From a virus: DNA of 44,035 nt. Of the stretch, positions 1 to 8,148 are shown piece by piece. The notes below the pieces were generated by a model. The model searched no databases. It was not told where the DNA came from and saw only the letters and a program-made list of their open reading frames with translations. The stretch is taken from positions 1 through 44,035 of the IMG/VR virus record IMGVR_UViG_3300042310_000471. The stretch is one strand, 5' to 3'. Numbering within the stretch: the stretch's first letter is position 1; the number at the start of each line of letters is the position of its first letter. The position numbers were made by a program, and so were the translations under genes.

Positions 1-127
1 AGTTTTAAGTCAGCCGCTGATTCTAAATCTATCTCAGGTAAGTTGGTGCAGGTGCCATTGCGTACAGCAAGTGGCGCTCCGTATGTTGTAGGCGCTGGCA
101 AGCTTGAGGTTGGATTCAACCCAGACT
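1..127. repeat. Terminal overlap, copy 1 (identical to 43909-44035)
   Basis: These 127 bases are identical to the last 127 bases of the window. A reading frame enters at base 1 in frame with the gene that runs off the right end, so the window is a linearised circle with a unit of 43,908 bp. The length 127 equals a common maximum assembler k-mer, so I infer an assembly overlap rather than a biological terminal repeat. Confidence 0.95.
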
Positions 128-1620
128 TCCTAAACCTTACTTACCACGTGGCCTTTCACCGCATTCGATACCCTGTCACTGAAGAAGGTGGCACAGGCAA
201 CAGGTTTATGACGCAGGTTTATGACCCAGGTTTTATACCTGAGACAGCACCAGCAAGTCATACTGTCGGCGCCTATCAAACCAACGCGGCTACATCTTCA
301 AGTGTTTCCCTGTTCAATCAAAACGCTGGCACATACACTATCGGCACTGACAGGTTCTTCCGTCATAGGTTACTTCTGTCTACTACTAACGCTATTTACA
401 CACCAATGATTTATGGTATTTACCTGCGTTGGGAGAAGCTTAGAGTAACCAGAGCAACAACACCAGTACTCATTGACAGATACAGCCACCTTGAGTTTTT
501 CGATGATGACTTGGCATATGGTGGTGGACGAGTCAAAGCAACGCACGTAGCACAAAACGAAATTACTATTGTGGAGCGTGGTGATACTACCTACAAGATT
601 GAGCGTACCGATGACCCAACGGTAGCCACACCTACATGGGTCACACAGCAGACTGGATGGGCCAGGCTGTCATCTTGTGATGTGTTCTTGGACAATGCCG
701 GTACTAACTCTTTTGCGTACAGGTACGAAGCTGAATGGGAGCTTACGAGCGAGATTGGTAGATTCAATGAAGTCAACCAATACCTGCACACAGCATTCGA
801 TGGAACCAACATTGGGTCTGCCATCAACAACGTTCTAAATGCAGCTGGGTACGACGCTATTCCAACGATAGACCTACCTGCCGATGCTATCAATACGATT
901 GTCCCTGTTCCTCCACGTGGGCAATCATGGAGGCATGGAACAAAGACCGGTGATCGTGGAGACAAAATCATCCGTCAGTTGTTAATGTTACTTCGTAAGC
1001 AATTCGTGGAATATCGATTACGTTGGGATCAAATCAATTACAAATGGGTGCTGGAAGCAAAACCCGCTTACAACGCAGCAACTATTTGGAAGTTTGTACC
1101 CAACCCGGCGGACCACAATGTCGCATCATATAAAATCTGCGTAGGTGAATCACCCAAGGTTTATACGATAAACGTATCTCCACCAGAAACTAACTACATC
1201 AATGGTGTTGGAACGACAACAGCACAGAACGATGCAGCACGTGTGCCAGCTGCAAATCCGTTGATTAACCGTGCAAGCATCTTTGACTCCAATAGTCCTG
1301 ATTACCTTGGTCGAATTATTACCTCTATGCCTATCTTTGTTCCGTACATTCAACCTGAAGACATTTTAAAGATGTCAAGGCGTGTGTATGATGCGGCAGC
1401 ACAACGGCGCTTCCAACTCAAGGTCTGTTCGTTCTATTATGTCGATGGCTTTCAGCCTGGTGCTCGATGTCGGATGTTAATGGTCAATGGTGTAGATACA
1501 GATTACGATGACCTATACATGAAGCGTCGTACCGTAGTTATCAGCCGTGATAGCGGTGGTATCGTCGCTCCAAAGGTTGAATATAACTGTGAGTCTAACT
1601 ACGTAAGTACGGTGTATTAA
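1..1620 (+). CDS. Large tail hub/tip protein, C-terminal part (continues from 43159)
   Basis: The frame is open from base 1 and joins, across the circular junction, the gene that starts at 43159; the whole product would be 789 residues. The TTG at 43 is not a real start. The gene lies directly after the tape measure and before a beta-rich tip protein, the position of distal-tail, tail-hub or baseplate proteins in siphoviruses. I recognise no catalytic motif; the sequence is rich in Thr, Asn, Tyr and Val, as expected for a beta-sheet structural protein. It ends in TAATG, overlapping the next start by one base. The role is inferred from position only. Confidence 0.8.
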   Translation, partial: SFKSAADSKSISGKLVQVPLRTASGAPYVVGAGKLEVGFNPDFLNLTYHVAFHRIRYPVTEEGGTGNRFMTQVYDPGFIPETAPASHTVGAYQTNAATSSSVSLFNQNAGTYTIGTDRFFRHRLLLSTTNAIYTPMIYGIYLRWEKLRVTRATTPVLIDRYSHLEFFDDDLAYGGGRVKATHVAQNEITIVERGDTTYKIERTDDPTVATPTWVTQQTGWARLSSCDVFLDNAGTNSFAYRYEAEWELTSEIGRFNEVNQYLHTAFDGTNIGSAINNVLNAAGYDAIPTIDLPADAINTIVPVPPRGQSWRHGTKTGDRGDKIIRQLLMLLRKQFVEYRLRWDQINYKWVLEAKPAYNAATIWKFVPNPADHNVASYKICVGESPKVYTINVSPPETNYINGVGTTTAQNDAARVPAANPLINRASIFDSNSPDYLGRIITSMPIFVPYIQPEDILKMSRRVYDAAAQRRFQLKVCSFYYVDGFQPGARCRMLMVNGVDTDYDDLYMKRRTVVISRDSGGIVAPKVEYNCESNYVSTVY

Positions 1621-1868
1621 TGAATATTCGAACACAGATTGACATGCAACAGCAAGAGTTTCGCCGTCAGTCATTCTTGAGTGGGCAGATCAATGGCACA
1701 GTTGGATTTAACTCAGAGCGTGAGTTAAACGCTAACGTCTCCACGTTCCATGAGCTACCCGTATACGTGTCACCCAACTGGAATTTCGTACAGCAGGATG
1801 GCTCTGGTAACTTCTACATTCTTGATGGTTACTCTATGACCGGTGGTCCGGACGTACCTAGACCATAA
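1620..1868 (+). CDS. Small tail-associated protein, unknown function
   Basis: An 82-residue protein whose ATG overlaps the preceding stop by one base (TAATG) and whose own stop overlaps the next start in the same way. The N-terminus is polar and Gln/Arg-rich (MNIRTQIDMQQQEFRRQSF) and could form a helix; the rest is Asn/Ser/Gly-rich. The tight coupling between two large tail genes suggests a minor tail structural or assembly protein. No family recognised. Confidence 0.7.
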   Translation: MNIRTQIDMQQQEFRRQSFLSGQINGTVGFNSERELNANVSTFHELPVYVSPNWNFVQQDGSGNFYILDGYSMTGGPDVPRP

Positions 1869-4816
1869 TGCCATTCCTTGACGGTACACGTACCAGTACA
1901 TTGACAATGGACCACACGCAGGATGTGTTGGTAACCATTACAAACCCTATTGGTATTCTTCCACCACCGTCTTGGGATGGTCAGCTAAAAAACAAGGGCA
2001 CTAACTTCACGTTTAGTGGCCACCTTGGTTTTAGTGGACAGTTGACAATAGTTTCGACAAGGTACGGGATCAATGCAACTACATGGGGATGGGACCTAAA
2101 GGCTACAGTAGTAGTTAGTAATGGGCACGGCGCGACGCAGACAACAACGGTTACTGTTGCTACTGGCACTTCTACTGCTTACTTTGTTGATGCCGCCGCA
2201 ACCTATGCTGGATCGTTTAGTGCCAGTGTTGGCACAGACAAGTTGTGGGACATCGCAGAAGCGGCGTTTAGTTCATCTAGTGCTCCAACTCAGTTTCCAT
2301 CACAGACTTCGTACACTTGGTATGAGAGAAGTACAGTAGGATCCACAGCTACATGTAGTCTGTCCGTTGGTGGTTCTACAGTCACGGCTACCAATACGGT
2401 GTCGGCAACCAGGCAGACTGCAAACTACACAGCAAGCCTAAGCGCCAATGGTGCTGTTACCGGTCCTATGACTCATGACTTCGGCGTCACCGAAATCAAG
2501 GTCAATGGCACAACCGTACCGGACCTATCGCATAACCAGACTCAAGGTATACAAACCGCTACTGAATGGTCGTTAGGGTTGGAAGCCGATGACCCGCTTG
2601 GTATCTATCGCAGTGCATCTGGCACAATAAGTACAAGCGTGTGCCTACCTCGCAGTGTTGGCATGTTTGGACGCATCCGTGCTTGGGATGGCGCGTACCC
2701 AGACTCAGTCACAGTCGCGATTGCGGGCTACGATGGAAGTTCACGCAACGTTACTGCATCAAGTGGTAGTTGGGCAGGTAACGACACGTTCAATAACTAC
2801 TCGTCAACCACGACGCTAACAGACATGACTGCTGGTACAGGAACGCTGACTACGTCGCTCAATGACGTACCTACGTGGATATCAGCCGCCTTATCTGGAT
2901 CGTCACTGACGACTAACGGAGACAACAACACAGACACGCGTGTGATGTTTCGTGGTTGGCGCTTCACTGGTTGGTCGGTTGCAGAGACTAATAACCGTTC
3001 CATTTCTGGTACAGGTAACGACCGTACATACACACCGTTTGAAGGCATGTCTGGCTACCGTTACTTAGATGTTCAAGTCAAAGCACAGAGTGGCACAAGT
3101 GTGCCTGGTGTCATCACCCTGACTGACTATCACGGCAACACCAAGACGTGGAACGTGACCGGCGCAACGACATCGTATGCCACCGTGACGCTTGACTTGT
3201 GTTCTCCTGATTCACATTCAGTGGCCGCAATACCGGACAAAGACCCAAAGGATAATCCGTACCCACGGAAGAACACCACCAGCACGTCGTTTGCTGGCTC
3301 AGAGAGCGTCGATAGCGCGTTCTGGGGTGTTACTTCCTGCCAGAGGTTACGCGTGTCTAGTGGGGCAATAGACATCGGCACAACGATTCTCAAGTATACG
3401 AATACGGATTCCACGTACGTCCCAGACACACCGACATCTGTCTTTGAGCGTGTTACTCCTGCGATTGTTGCGGAAGTTGGAACGACAACTTACTTCTACG
3501 GACGCAGATTTTGGCAACAAGATCGCGATGGCCGTAACGAAGAGGAGAGCGACGTCCATTGGCAGATGACTGTCGGTGGTGGGACAGGTGTTACTACTTA
3601 CACTGTTAGTATGCTTACTATCGCGCAGCTCGCATCACAGGTTAATGCAAGTGACGTAAGTATTGTCAGGCATCCGGGTTGGGTTATGACTAGATCCGTT
3701 GCACAGCCTGGCGGTGGAACATGTGCGGCATCGCAACCACCTTTGCGTGATTGCTACCTCAATGGTGACACAGGATACGCTACGTGGTTGTATGGTGGCG
3801 GCGCCTTGCTTACACCTAACGCTACATCTGGTACAGACTTTGCCTACGGGCACCAGATAACAGCTGGCACGATTACAGCGCAGACAGTCTTCGACCGCAT
3901 CAATGGGAATTTCCCACCTGACTTGTACGATCCATTCGACGTCAACGGCGGCACAGACAGCGCTTTGTATCTTGGTGGTGTGTCTTTACTTCGTGGCATC
4001 GCGCACGGTGGGTTACTTGACACCAACGGTGAGATAGTTACTACTGGCACGGTGGACTTGATACGCACTAGTGACAGCAGTAACCGGGGTTCAGATTCGA
4101 CCATAGACGCGCAGGGAAGATACTACACTGGCACACCTTGGGGACTAGGCGAAGTAAACCACCACGCAGACTACGTTACCAAAAGTCAAAACATAAACCC
4201 TGTGCATACCAGCCACCGACACCGTGTGTGGTTCCGCGATGTCCTACAAGAAATCTTCTCTGCTATCGAAGCGTTTAAGAACAAAGGATTTCTGATGCTG
4301 GGTAAAGCTACTAAGATCAACGTGCGATGGCAAGACAATCCTTTGACTGAGCGGTTACCGGGTACGGTCATCACGTCAGACAACATTGTTAAGTTACGAG
4401 ATTCTGACAACAACGGTGACTACATCTTTATCTTGATAAAGGGAAGCACAAGTTACACGCTGAGTTATACAACGGACAACGGCAATACAAAGGGAGACTA
4501 CCTTACAGTGACAGCAGGTACAGCCGGGTTTGAATGCGACACTAACCGTGGGTTGCTTATCATCATCTACGACGACGGCACTACGGCATCACCAGGGAAC
4601 ATCAAGTACAGATTGAGTAGAGATCAAGGCACTACTTGGACTACCGCTGCCAACTGCACAATTAACAGCGTTACTCCACAGGTAGGTAAAGTGCTTGACA
4701 CAAGTTACGATCCACACCTTGGTGGGATGTTGTATTCAATCTTTGACATTGGTGGAACAAAGAAGGTCTGTCGCTCTACTGACTTAGGAGCAACATGGGA
4801 AGTAGTCCTTACATAA
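1868..4816 (+). CDS. Large beta-rich tail tip/receptor-binding candidate with BNR-like repeats
   Basis: A 982-residue protein, very rich in Thr, Ser, Gly and Val with almost no charged clusters in its first 700 residues, typical of stacked beta or Ig-like modules. The last 150 residues contain Asp-box (BNR)-like turns of the form S-x-D-x-G-x-T-W: SRDQGTTWT and STDLGATWE, with a weaker copy at TTDNGNTK. Such repeats occur in sialidase-type beta-propellers and in phage tip proteins that bind glycans. It is the last gene of the tail module and is followed by a strong terminator. A receptor-binding or tip role is inferred from position and repeats; enzymatic activity cannot be claimed. Confidence 0.75.
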   Translation: MPFLDGTRTSTLTMDHTQDVLVTITNPIGILPPPSWDGQLKNKGTNFTFSGHLGFSGQLTIVSTRYGINATTWGWDLKATVVVSNGHGATQTTTVTVATGTSTAYFVDAAATYAGSFSASVGTDKLWDIAEAAFSSSSAPTQFPSQTSYTWYERSTVGSTATCSLSVGGSTVTATNTVSATRQTANYTASLSANGAVTGPMTHDFGVTEIKVNGTTVPDLSHNQTQGIQTATEWSLGLEADDPLGIYRSASGTISTSVCLPRSVGMFGRIRAWDGAYPDSVTVAIAGYDGSSRNVTASSGSWAGNDTFNNYSSTTTLTDMTAGTGTLTTSLNDVPTWISAALSGSSLTTNGDNNTDTRVMFRGWRFTGWSVAETNNRSISGTGNDRTYTPFEGMSGYRYLDVQVKAQSGTSVPGVITLTDYHGNTKTWNVTGATTSYATVTLDLCSPDSHSVAAIPDKDPKDNPYPRKNTTSTSFAGSESVDSAFWGVTSCQRLRVSSGAIDIGTTILKYTNTDSTYVPDTPTSVFERVTPAIVAEVGTTTYFYGRRFWQQDRDGRNEEESDVHWQMTVGGGTGVTTYTVSMLTIAQLASQVNASDVSIVRHPGWVMTRSVAQPGGGTCAASQPPLRDCYLNGDTGYATWLYGGGALLTPNATSGTDFAYGHQITAGTITAQTVFDRINGNFPPDLYDPFDVNGGTDSALYLGGVSLLRGIAHGGLLDTNGEIVTTGTVDLIRTSDSSNRGSDSTIDAQGRYYTGTPWGLGEVNHHADYVTKSQNINPVHTSHRHRVWFRDVLQEIFSAIEAFKNKGFLMLGKATKINVRWQDNPLTERLPGTVITSDNIVKLRDSDNNGDYIFILIKGSTSYTLSYTTDNGNTKGDYLTVTAGTAGFECDTNRGLLIIIYDDGTTASPGNIKYRLSRDQGTTWTTAANCTINSVTPQVGKVLDTSYDPHLGGMLYSIFDIGGTKKVCRSTDLGATWEVVLT

Positions 4817-4817
4817 A

Positions 4818-4847
4818 AAAGCCCGCCTTGGGGAAAAAGCGGGCTTT
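4818..4847 (+). terminator. Intrinsic terminator of the late/tail operon
   Basis: Perfect 9-bp stem AAAGCCCGC/GCGGGCTTT with a 12-base loop, starting one base after the stop codon of the tip gene. The run after the stem is only TTT-GC, so termination may not be complete. The downstream bases CTTTGCTACATAAGGGG recur almost unchanged at 7304-7321. Confidence 0.8.
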
Positions 4848-4867
4848 GCTACATAAGGGGGAAAGAC

Positions 4868-4906
4868 ATGAACCGTAGCAATAAGAGTATACACATATTC
4901 CAATGA
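4868..4906 (+). CDS. 12-residue leader peptide coupled to the LuxR-type gene
   Basis: An ATG with a strong upstream AAGGGGGAAAG reads MNRSNKSIHIFQ and then a stop. The stop overlaps the ATG at 4903 (AATGA), so ribosomes finishing the leader could restart on the regulator gene, which has no good ribosome-binding site of its own. This is the arrangement of translationally coupled leader peptides. Coding potential rests only on the site and the overlap. Confidence 0.45.
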   Translation: MNRSNKSIHIFQ

Positions 4907-5142
4907 ATACCCAAGATAACCAAGCCCAAAAAGAGTTAACGCGACAACAGAAACGCGTTTGGGCAGCGGTGACTCAGCTTGGATTCTACGGTGCAGCCAA
5001 AGTGCTAAAGAAAAGTGAACGCACACTTGAATGGCACATGTACCGAATATCAAAAACACTTGGCACTAACAACAGACACGAGCAAGCAAAACTTTTGGGA
5101 ATCCGCATCAGGATAGAACGCATTAATGTTGACGGTGCGTGA
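4903..5142 (+). CDS. LuxR/GerE-type helix-turn-helix regulator
   Basis: A 79-residue protein. Residues about 12-65 fit the GerE/LuxR DNA-binding domain: LTRQQKRVWAAVTQLGF, then KVLKKSERTLEWHMYRISKTLG and NNRHEQAKLLG, matching the conserved L-T-x-R-E, the recognition helix with R-T-V-x-x-H and the K-L-G-x-x-N-R tail. No receiver or ligand domain is present, so it is a bare DNA-binding module, as found in some phage transcription activators. It is the first gene after the tail terminator and is probably an early regulator. Its likely targets include the promoter at 5129-5158, but this is inference. Confidence 0.75.
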   Translation: MNTQDNQAQKELTRQQKRVWAAVTQLGFYGAAKVLKKSERTLEWHMYRISKTLGTNNRHEQAKLLGIRIRIERINVDGA

Positions 5143-5158
5143 ATCTATGTGACATAAT
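5129..5158 (+). promoter_or_regulatory. Sigma70-like promoter upstream of ERF gene
   Basis: TTGACG, 18-bp spacer, CATAAT. The -35 lies in the last codons of the LuxR-type gene. The -10 is the left arm of a palindrome described separately, so a bound regulator would block or recruit polymerase. Confidence 0.55.
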
Positions 5159-5169
5159 GCCTCATTATG
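5153..5169. promoter_or_regulatory. Palindromic operator candidate CATAATG-N3-CATTATG
   Basis: Perfect 7-bp inverted repeat with a 3-base centre. It covers the -10 hexamer and the probable transcription start of the recombination operon. The upstream LuxR-type protein is an obvious candidate ligand; this is inference. Confidence 0.5.
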
Positions 5170-5178
5170 GAGGTAGAT

Positions 5179-5838
5179 ATGGAACGCACAAGCGTAGAGT
5201 TAGACAAGATTGCACCGGCCCTTGTGGGGATACACAATGAGTTACGTGCGATTGTAAAGGATTCCAAGAATCCAGCATTCAAGAGTAAGTATGCATCGTT
5301 GGATGCTATTCTCGACACCATCCGTCCAATACTGGTGAAGCACGGTTGCTTCGTTACGCAAACGGTAACCGAGGGTTCGACACATAACGTTACGATGCGT
5401 CGTAAGCAAAACAACGAGCAGACCGACCAGACAGTGGAGACCTTCCAAGAGACGTCTGTTTTCACCATTACAGCGGTCTCACGTTGTATCCATCTGTCCG
5501 GTCAATGGATCGAATCCTACAGCATCGTCCCTGTTGCTAAGTTTGACGCCCATGGTTTGGGAGCTGCACAAACATACGCACGAAGGTTTTCCCTTGCTAG
5601 TCTTCTCGCACTTGCGACAGACGAAGATGACGATGGGAACGCCGCAACACATGCTGTTGTCCCTGTCCAGAAACCTATCGGCATTGGCGATCAGTTTTGG
5701 ATGGCAGTCAATCAACGCTATGGCACAGACTTGACGCCTGACCGTAAAAAGGAAATCTATATGGAGTTTTCTGGTACGGATAAGCCATCACCGGAAGGCT
5801 ACACCTTGGCACTGAGAAAGTTGCAGGAGAAGAAATGA
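5179..5838 (+). CDS. erf: ERF-family single-strand annealing recombinase
   Basis: About 219 residues from the ATG at 5179, chosen because GGAGGT at 5169-5174 is well spaced for it; the in-frame ATG at 5167 has no site. The N-terminal part fits the ERF family (P22 Erf type): KNPAFKSKYASLDAILDTIRPIL, the HG turn, and DAHGLGAAQTYARRFSLASLLALATDEDDDGNAA, with the conserved G-x-x-x-T-Y-x-R-R and the acidic D-E-D-D-D-G stretch. ERF proteins form rings that anneal complementary single strands in phage recombination and genome circularisation. It is followed at once by a membrane protein and a Gam/Gp157-like protein, the usual ERF neighbourhood. Confidence 0.9.
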   Translation: MERTSVELDKIAPALVGIHNELRAIVKDSKNPAFKSKYASLDAILDTIRPILVKHGCFVTQTVTEGSTHNVTMRRKQNNEQTDQTVETFQETSVFTITAVSRCIHLSGQWIESYSIVPVAKFDAHGLGAAQTYARRFSLASLLALATDEDDDGNAATHAVVPVQKPIGIGDQFWMAVNQRYGTDLTPDRKKEIYMEFSGTDKPSPEGYTLALRKLQEKK

Positions 5839-6131
5839 GTTACATCTTAGTTAGTCTATTTTGTACGACGCTTGGTTTTATCGTGGGAGGATTTGTTCTC
5901 CTCCCAAAGCGCATTGAAGATGACACCATCATTCAATACACAAATCAGCGTGGTGAGTTGGTCTTTGCTAGGACGGTTGGTCATCAGTATCAAGGTACAG
6001 ACTTTGTTTCAGTACAGCGGTGCGATGAAGCTGGGGAGCCAATCGGCATTGTGTTTGTGTTGGATGCAAATCGTTTGACTTACAAAGATAGCAAGGGGAC
6101 ATCATGGACGAAACAAGTCTTCAACAAATAG
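5835..6131 (+). CDS. Small membrane-anchored protein, unknown
   Basis: A 98-residue protein overlapping the ERF stop (ATGA). The first 24 residues (MSYILVSLFCTTLGFIVGGF plus VLLP) form one hydrophobic helix followed by KR, consistent with an N-terminal anchor. The remaining 70 residues are soluble and polar. Its end overlaps the next gene by 28 bases. No family recognised; its place between recombination genes may only reflect operon packing. Confidence 0.7.
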   Translation: MSYILVSLFCTTLGFIVGGFVLLPKRIEDDTIIQYTNQRGELVFARTVGHQYQGTDFVSVQRCDEAGEPIGIVFVLDANRLTYKDSKGTSWTKQVFNK

Positions 6132-6652
6132 AGGTGTGTGGTGATTGGATGGTAGACGTCGAAACAGGTGAGATTGTAGGTATGGCTCCTGACAGCAACA
6201 AGTACATCAAGCGTGTGGAAACAATCCACGACCTTGAGCGCTACATGTCTAACCTCATGGAAATGGAAACCGATCTTGCTGCACGTAAGTTGGCGCTCGC
6301 TGCGATTATAGAGAATGCCAACAAACTGATTGGTCAGCTGTCAGCGCGTGTTGATTGGTACAAACTAAAGCACCACGATGAGATCCGTTGTGTAGCTGAG
6401 GGAAACCTGCAACGTGGAAGCAAAACATATCGCTGTGTTTACGGCACGGTCAGCTTCCGTAAGAAGAATCCTCGTATTGTTGTCAAGGATGACGAAAAGG
6501 CTGTTGCTTGGGCAGAGGAACACGTGCCTGGTGCTGTCGTCACCACGAAGAAAGTCCTCGTGTCCAAGGTAGACATCGAAAGCTTGCCAGAAGACTCTGA
6601 TGCGTTCGAAGTCATTCCTGCTGAGGAAAGCATGGCAATCAAAACGCTATGA
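6104..6652 (+). CDS. Gp157/Gam-like protein (putative host-nuclease inhibitor)
   Basis: A 182-residue protein. Residues about 40-105 form a long charged helix or coiled coil, followed by a short beta region GSKTYRCVYGTVSFRKKNP and a stretch with DEKAVAWAEEHVPGAV. This layout resembles siphovirus Gp157 and Mu-Gam-type proteins, in which a helical hairpin precedes a small beta domain. Gam proteins bind DNA ends and shield them from RecBCD-type nucleases; Gp157 has been linked to phage resistance or recombination. Adjacency to ERF supports the assignment. Family call by pattern, not by search. Confidence 0.7.
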   Translation: MDETSLQQIEVCGDWMVDVETGEIVGMAPDSNKYIKRVETIHDLERYMSNLMEMETDLAARKLALAAIIENANKLIGQLSARVDWYKLKHHDEIRCVAEGNLQRGSKTYRCVYGTVSFRKKNPRIVVKDDEKAVAWAEEHVPGAVVTTKKVLVSKVDIESLPEDSDAFEVIPAEESMAIKTL

Positions 6653-6921
6653 CATTGAAAGATGTTGACGCGTTCATCACAGAGGAGTTTTCAACGAACG
6701 CTAGATTCGTTCGTTGGATACGTCCTGTGTACTGCGATGGTCTTACGCTGACGAACGTCACAACCAAGAACGAACCTGAATACATTCGGTTGATTCAGAT
6801 TTCATGGAAGGGTGACGTGGTTAGCACTATCAACTTTGACCACGACATACGCAAGTGGTCAGAGGGACGAAGGCACATAGCCTTTCGCATTTGGAAGGAG
6901 ATAGAAAAGTTTAATGCCTGA
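6649..6921 (+). CDS. Hypothetical early protein
   Basis: 90 residues, overlapping the preceding stop (ATGA) and the next start by 8 bases. Rich in Arg, Trp and Thr, with the segment RLIQISWKGDVVSTINFDHD suggestive of a small alpha/beta fold. No motif recognised. Expressed in the recombination/replication operon. Confidence 0.65.
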   Translation: MTLKDVDAFITEEFSTNARFVRWIRPVYCDGLTLTNVTTKNEPEYIRLIQISWKGDVVSTINFDHDIRKWSEGRRHIAFRIWKEIEKFNA

Positions 6922-7273
6922 ATACGCTTTTCATGCACGGAGAGCAACCAAGGTCGGAAGTCGAATCAACATCGGCCTCCGACCGTTTATGCTTCGCTTC
7001 TCTAAGGATGAGTTAGAATTCATTTATGCCGCAGCTGAACGACGTGGTTTGTACGTCTCAGCACTCGCCAGGGAAGCTGGACAGTTACTTATCAGCGGTG
7101 CACTGCAACCGGTGCTAAAGCGAGCAGTAACACGCAGGGAAGAGAGACTACAGATCAACCTAGGGGAAACGGTCCATAGTCAGCTACAGCAGTTCTGTGA
7201 TAGCAAGAAACCAAGATGGATGCTTACAACAGTACTACGATCGGCGATGTTAGACATTGCGAGAATGAGATAG
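6914..7273 (+). CDS. Putative tandem ribbon-helix-helix-like protein
   Basis: 119 residues with two similar halves. Residues about 20-62 (NIGLRPFMLRFSKDELEFI, then ALAREAGQLLI) and 77-118 (RLQINLGETVHSQLQQF, then TTVLRSAMLDIAR) each show a short beta strand followed by two helices, as in ribbon-helix-helix DNA-binding proteins. A fused RHH pair could act as a single-chain dimer. This is a structural guess. It is followed by a terminator-like hairpin and a strong ribosome-binding site for the replication gene. Confidence 0.6.
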   Translation: MPEYAFHARRATKVGSRINIGLRPFMLRFSKDELEFIYAAAERRGLYVSALAREAGQLLISGALQPVLKRAVTRREERLQINLGETVHSQLQQFCDSKKPRWMLTTVLRSAMLDIARMR

Positions 7274-7283
7274 ACGACCAGGG

Positions 7284-7303
7284 ACCCGGTTTTGTAGCCG
7301 GGT
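7284..7303 (+). terminator. Weak hairpin terminator plus recurring RBS element
   Basis: ACCCGG/CCGGGT, 6-bp stem, 8-base loop, followed by TCTTTGC. The following CTTTGCTACACAAGGGG repeats the block after the tail terminator (4844-4861) with one difference in that stretch. In both places it supplies the AAGGGG ribosome-binding site of the next gene, so a hairpin-plus-RBS unit seems to have been copied. Confidence 0.45.
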
Positions 7304-7326
7304 TCTTTGCTACACAAGGGGAAAAT

Positions 7327-8148
7327 ATGTGGGTAAAACTAGACTGTAAATTGCCAATGAACAAAGCTGTTCGGCGGCTATCCGGTGATGCGTTCCGGTG
7401 GTACATATACGCACTCTGCTACTGCGGGGAACACCTGACAGACGGACGTTTAGACAGCATGGATGTTGAGACAATTACCGCGTGTATGCGCGTTCCTGAG
7501 TCAGCATTTACCGAGTGTTTGACGTCCGGCTTACTGCGCGAAACAGACGCTTGGCAGTATGAATTTGTGGGCTTTACGGACACTCAAACATCACGTGATT
7601 ACGTCGAAAAACGACGAGCTGATGACCGTGCTCGAAAGGCAAAAGTAGTTCCACGCCGCAACAATTCCGCAGCGGAATCCGCACCGGAATCCACAGTGGA
7701 GTCCGCAGTAGATTCCACGCGTATAGAATTAAGAATTAAGAATAAAGAAATAGAATCAGATAAAGATATATGTATAAGAGAAGTAATTACTAATTCATCG
7801 ATTGCTGTCGCAACCGAGGCATTGACTCCAAAGGTATGCGTAGCTATGTACGTGGATGCATGGCGAGAGAAGTACGGGAGTGCCCCTACAGCCTCGCTAG
7901 GCGCCCTAGGGGCGCACTTTAAGCGTGTCATTGGCAAAACGCCCGATGAGACTATAAAGTCGTCCATTCTGGCGTTCTTTAGGCTATCTGATCCGTGGGT
8001 TTTACAGAACGCTCACAAGCCTACAATTTTGGTATCTCAATGGGATTCTTTGGTGACTGGAAGTGCAATGATAAAGACATCAAAACGCTCACTGAGTCTT
8101 GATGTCGCAGACAGATTTCGCGAATCTATTTTGGAGCAAATGTCATGA
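7327..8148 (+). CDS. Replication initiator (lambda O / replisome organiser type) with internal origin
   Basis: 273 residues from the ATG at 7327, preceded by AAGGGGAAA; earlier in-frame codons lie in the hairpin region. Residues 1-95 (MWVKLDCKLPMNKAVRRLSG, WYIYALCYCG, LDSMDVETITACM) fit the winged-helix N-terminal domain of phage replisome organisers. Residues about 110-160 form a low-complexity linker (E-S-A-P-E-S-T-V-E-S-A-V-D-S-T) whose DNA holds 12-bp iterons and an AT-rich tract. The C-terminal 120 residues may contact the helicase loader encoded next. Lambda O has the same architecture, with the origin inside the gene. Start and iterons are seen; the replication role is inferred. Confidence 0.75.
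   Translation: MWVKLDCKLPMNKAVRRLSGDAFRWYIYALCYCGEHLTDGRLDSMDVETITACMRVPESAFTECLTSGLLRETDAWQYEFVGFTDTQTSRDYVEKRRADDRARKAKVVPRRNNSAAESAPESTVESAVDSTRIELRIKNKEIESDKDICIREVITNSSIAVATEALTPKVCVAMYVDAWREKYGSAPTASLGALGAHFKRVIGKTPDETIKSSILAFFRLSDPWVLQNAHKPTILVSQWDSLVTGSAMIKTSKRSLSLDVADRFRESILEQMS
7660..7800. other. Probable replication origin (iterons plus AT-rich unwinding tract)
   Basis: Four tandem 12-bp repeats at 7672-7719 (a fifth, degenerate copy at 7660-7671) are followed by about 80 bases made almost only of A and T with scattered G (7720-7800, for example AGAATTAAGAATTAAGAA). Iterons next to an unwinding tract inside the initiator gene are the design of lambda-type origins. Function not tested. 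Confidence 0.6.
7672..7719 (+). repeat. Four tandem 12-bp iterons
   Basis: Units GCGGAATCCGCA, CCGGAATCCACA, GTGGAGTCCGCA and GTAGATTCCACG share a G-G-A-x-T-C-C core. The core is itself near-palindromic, as expected for a dimeric initiator-binding site. They encode the Glu-Ser/Asp-Ser linker repeats of the initiator. Confidence 0.8.

Noticed and set aside
1-127. Biological direct terminal repeat
   Set aside because: The length equals a standard assembler k-mer and nothing else marks a packaging end here; it also lies inside a tail gene.
43-1620. A TTG start at 43 for the first tail gene
   Set aside because: The frame is open upstream and joins the gene starting at 43159 across the circular join, so this start is an artefact of the cut point.
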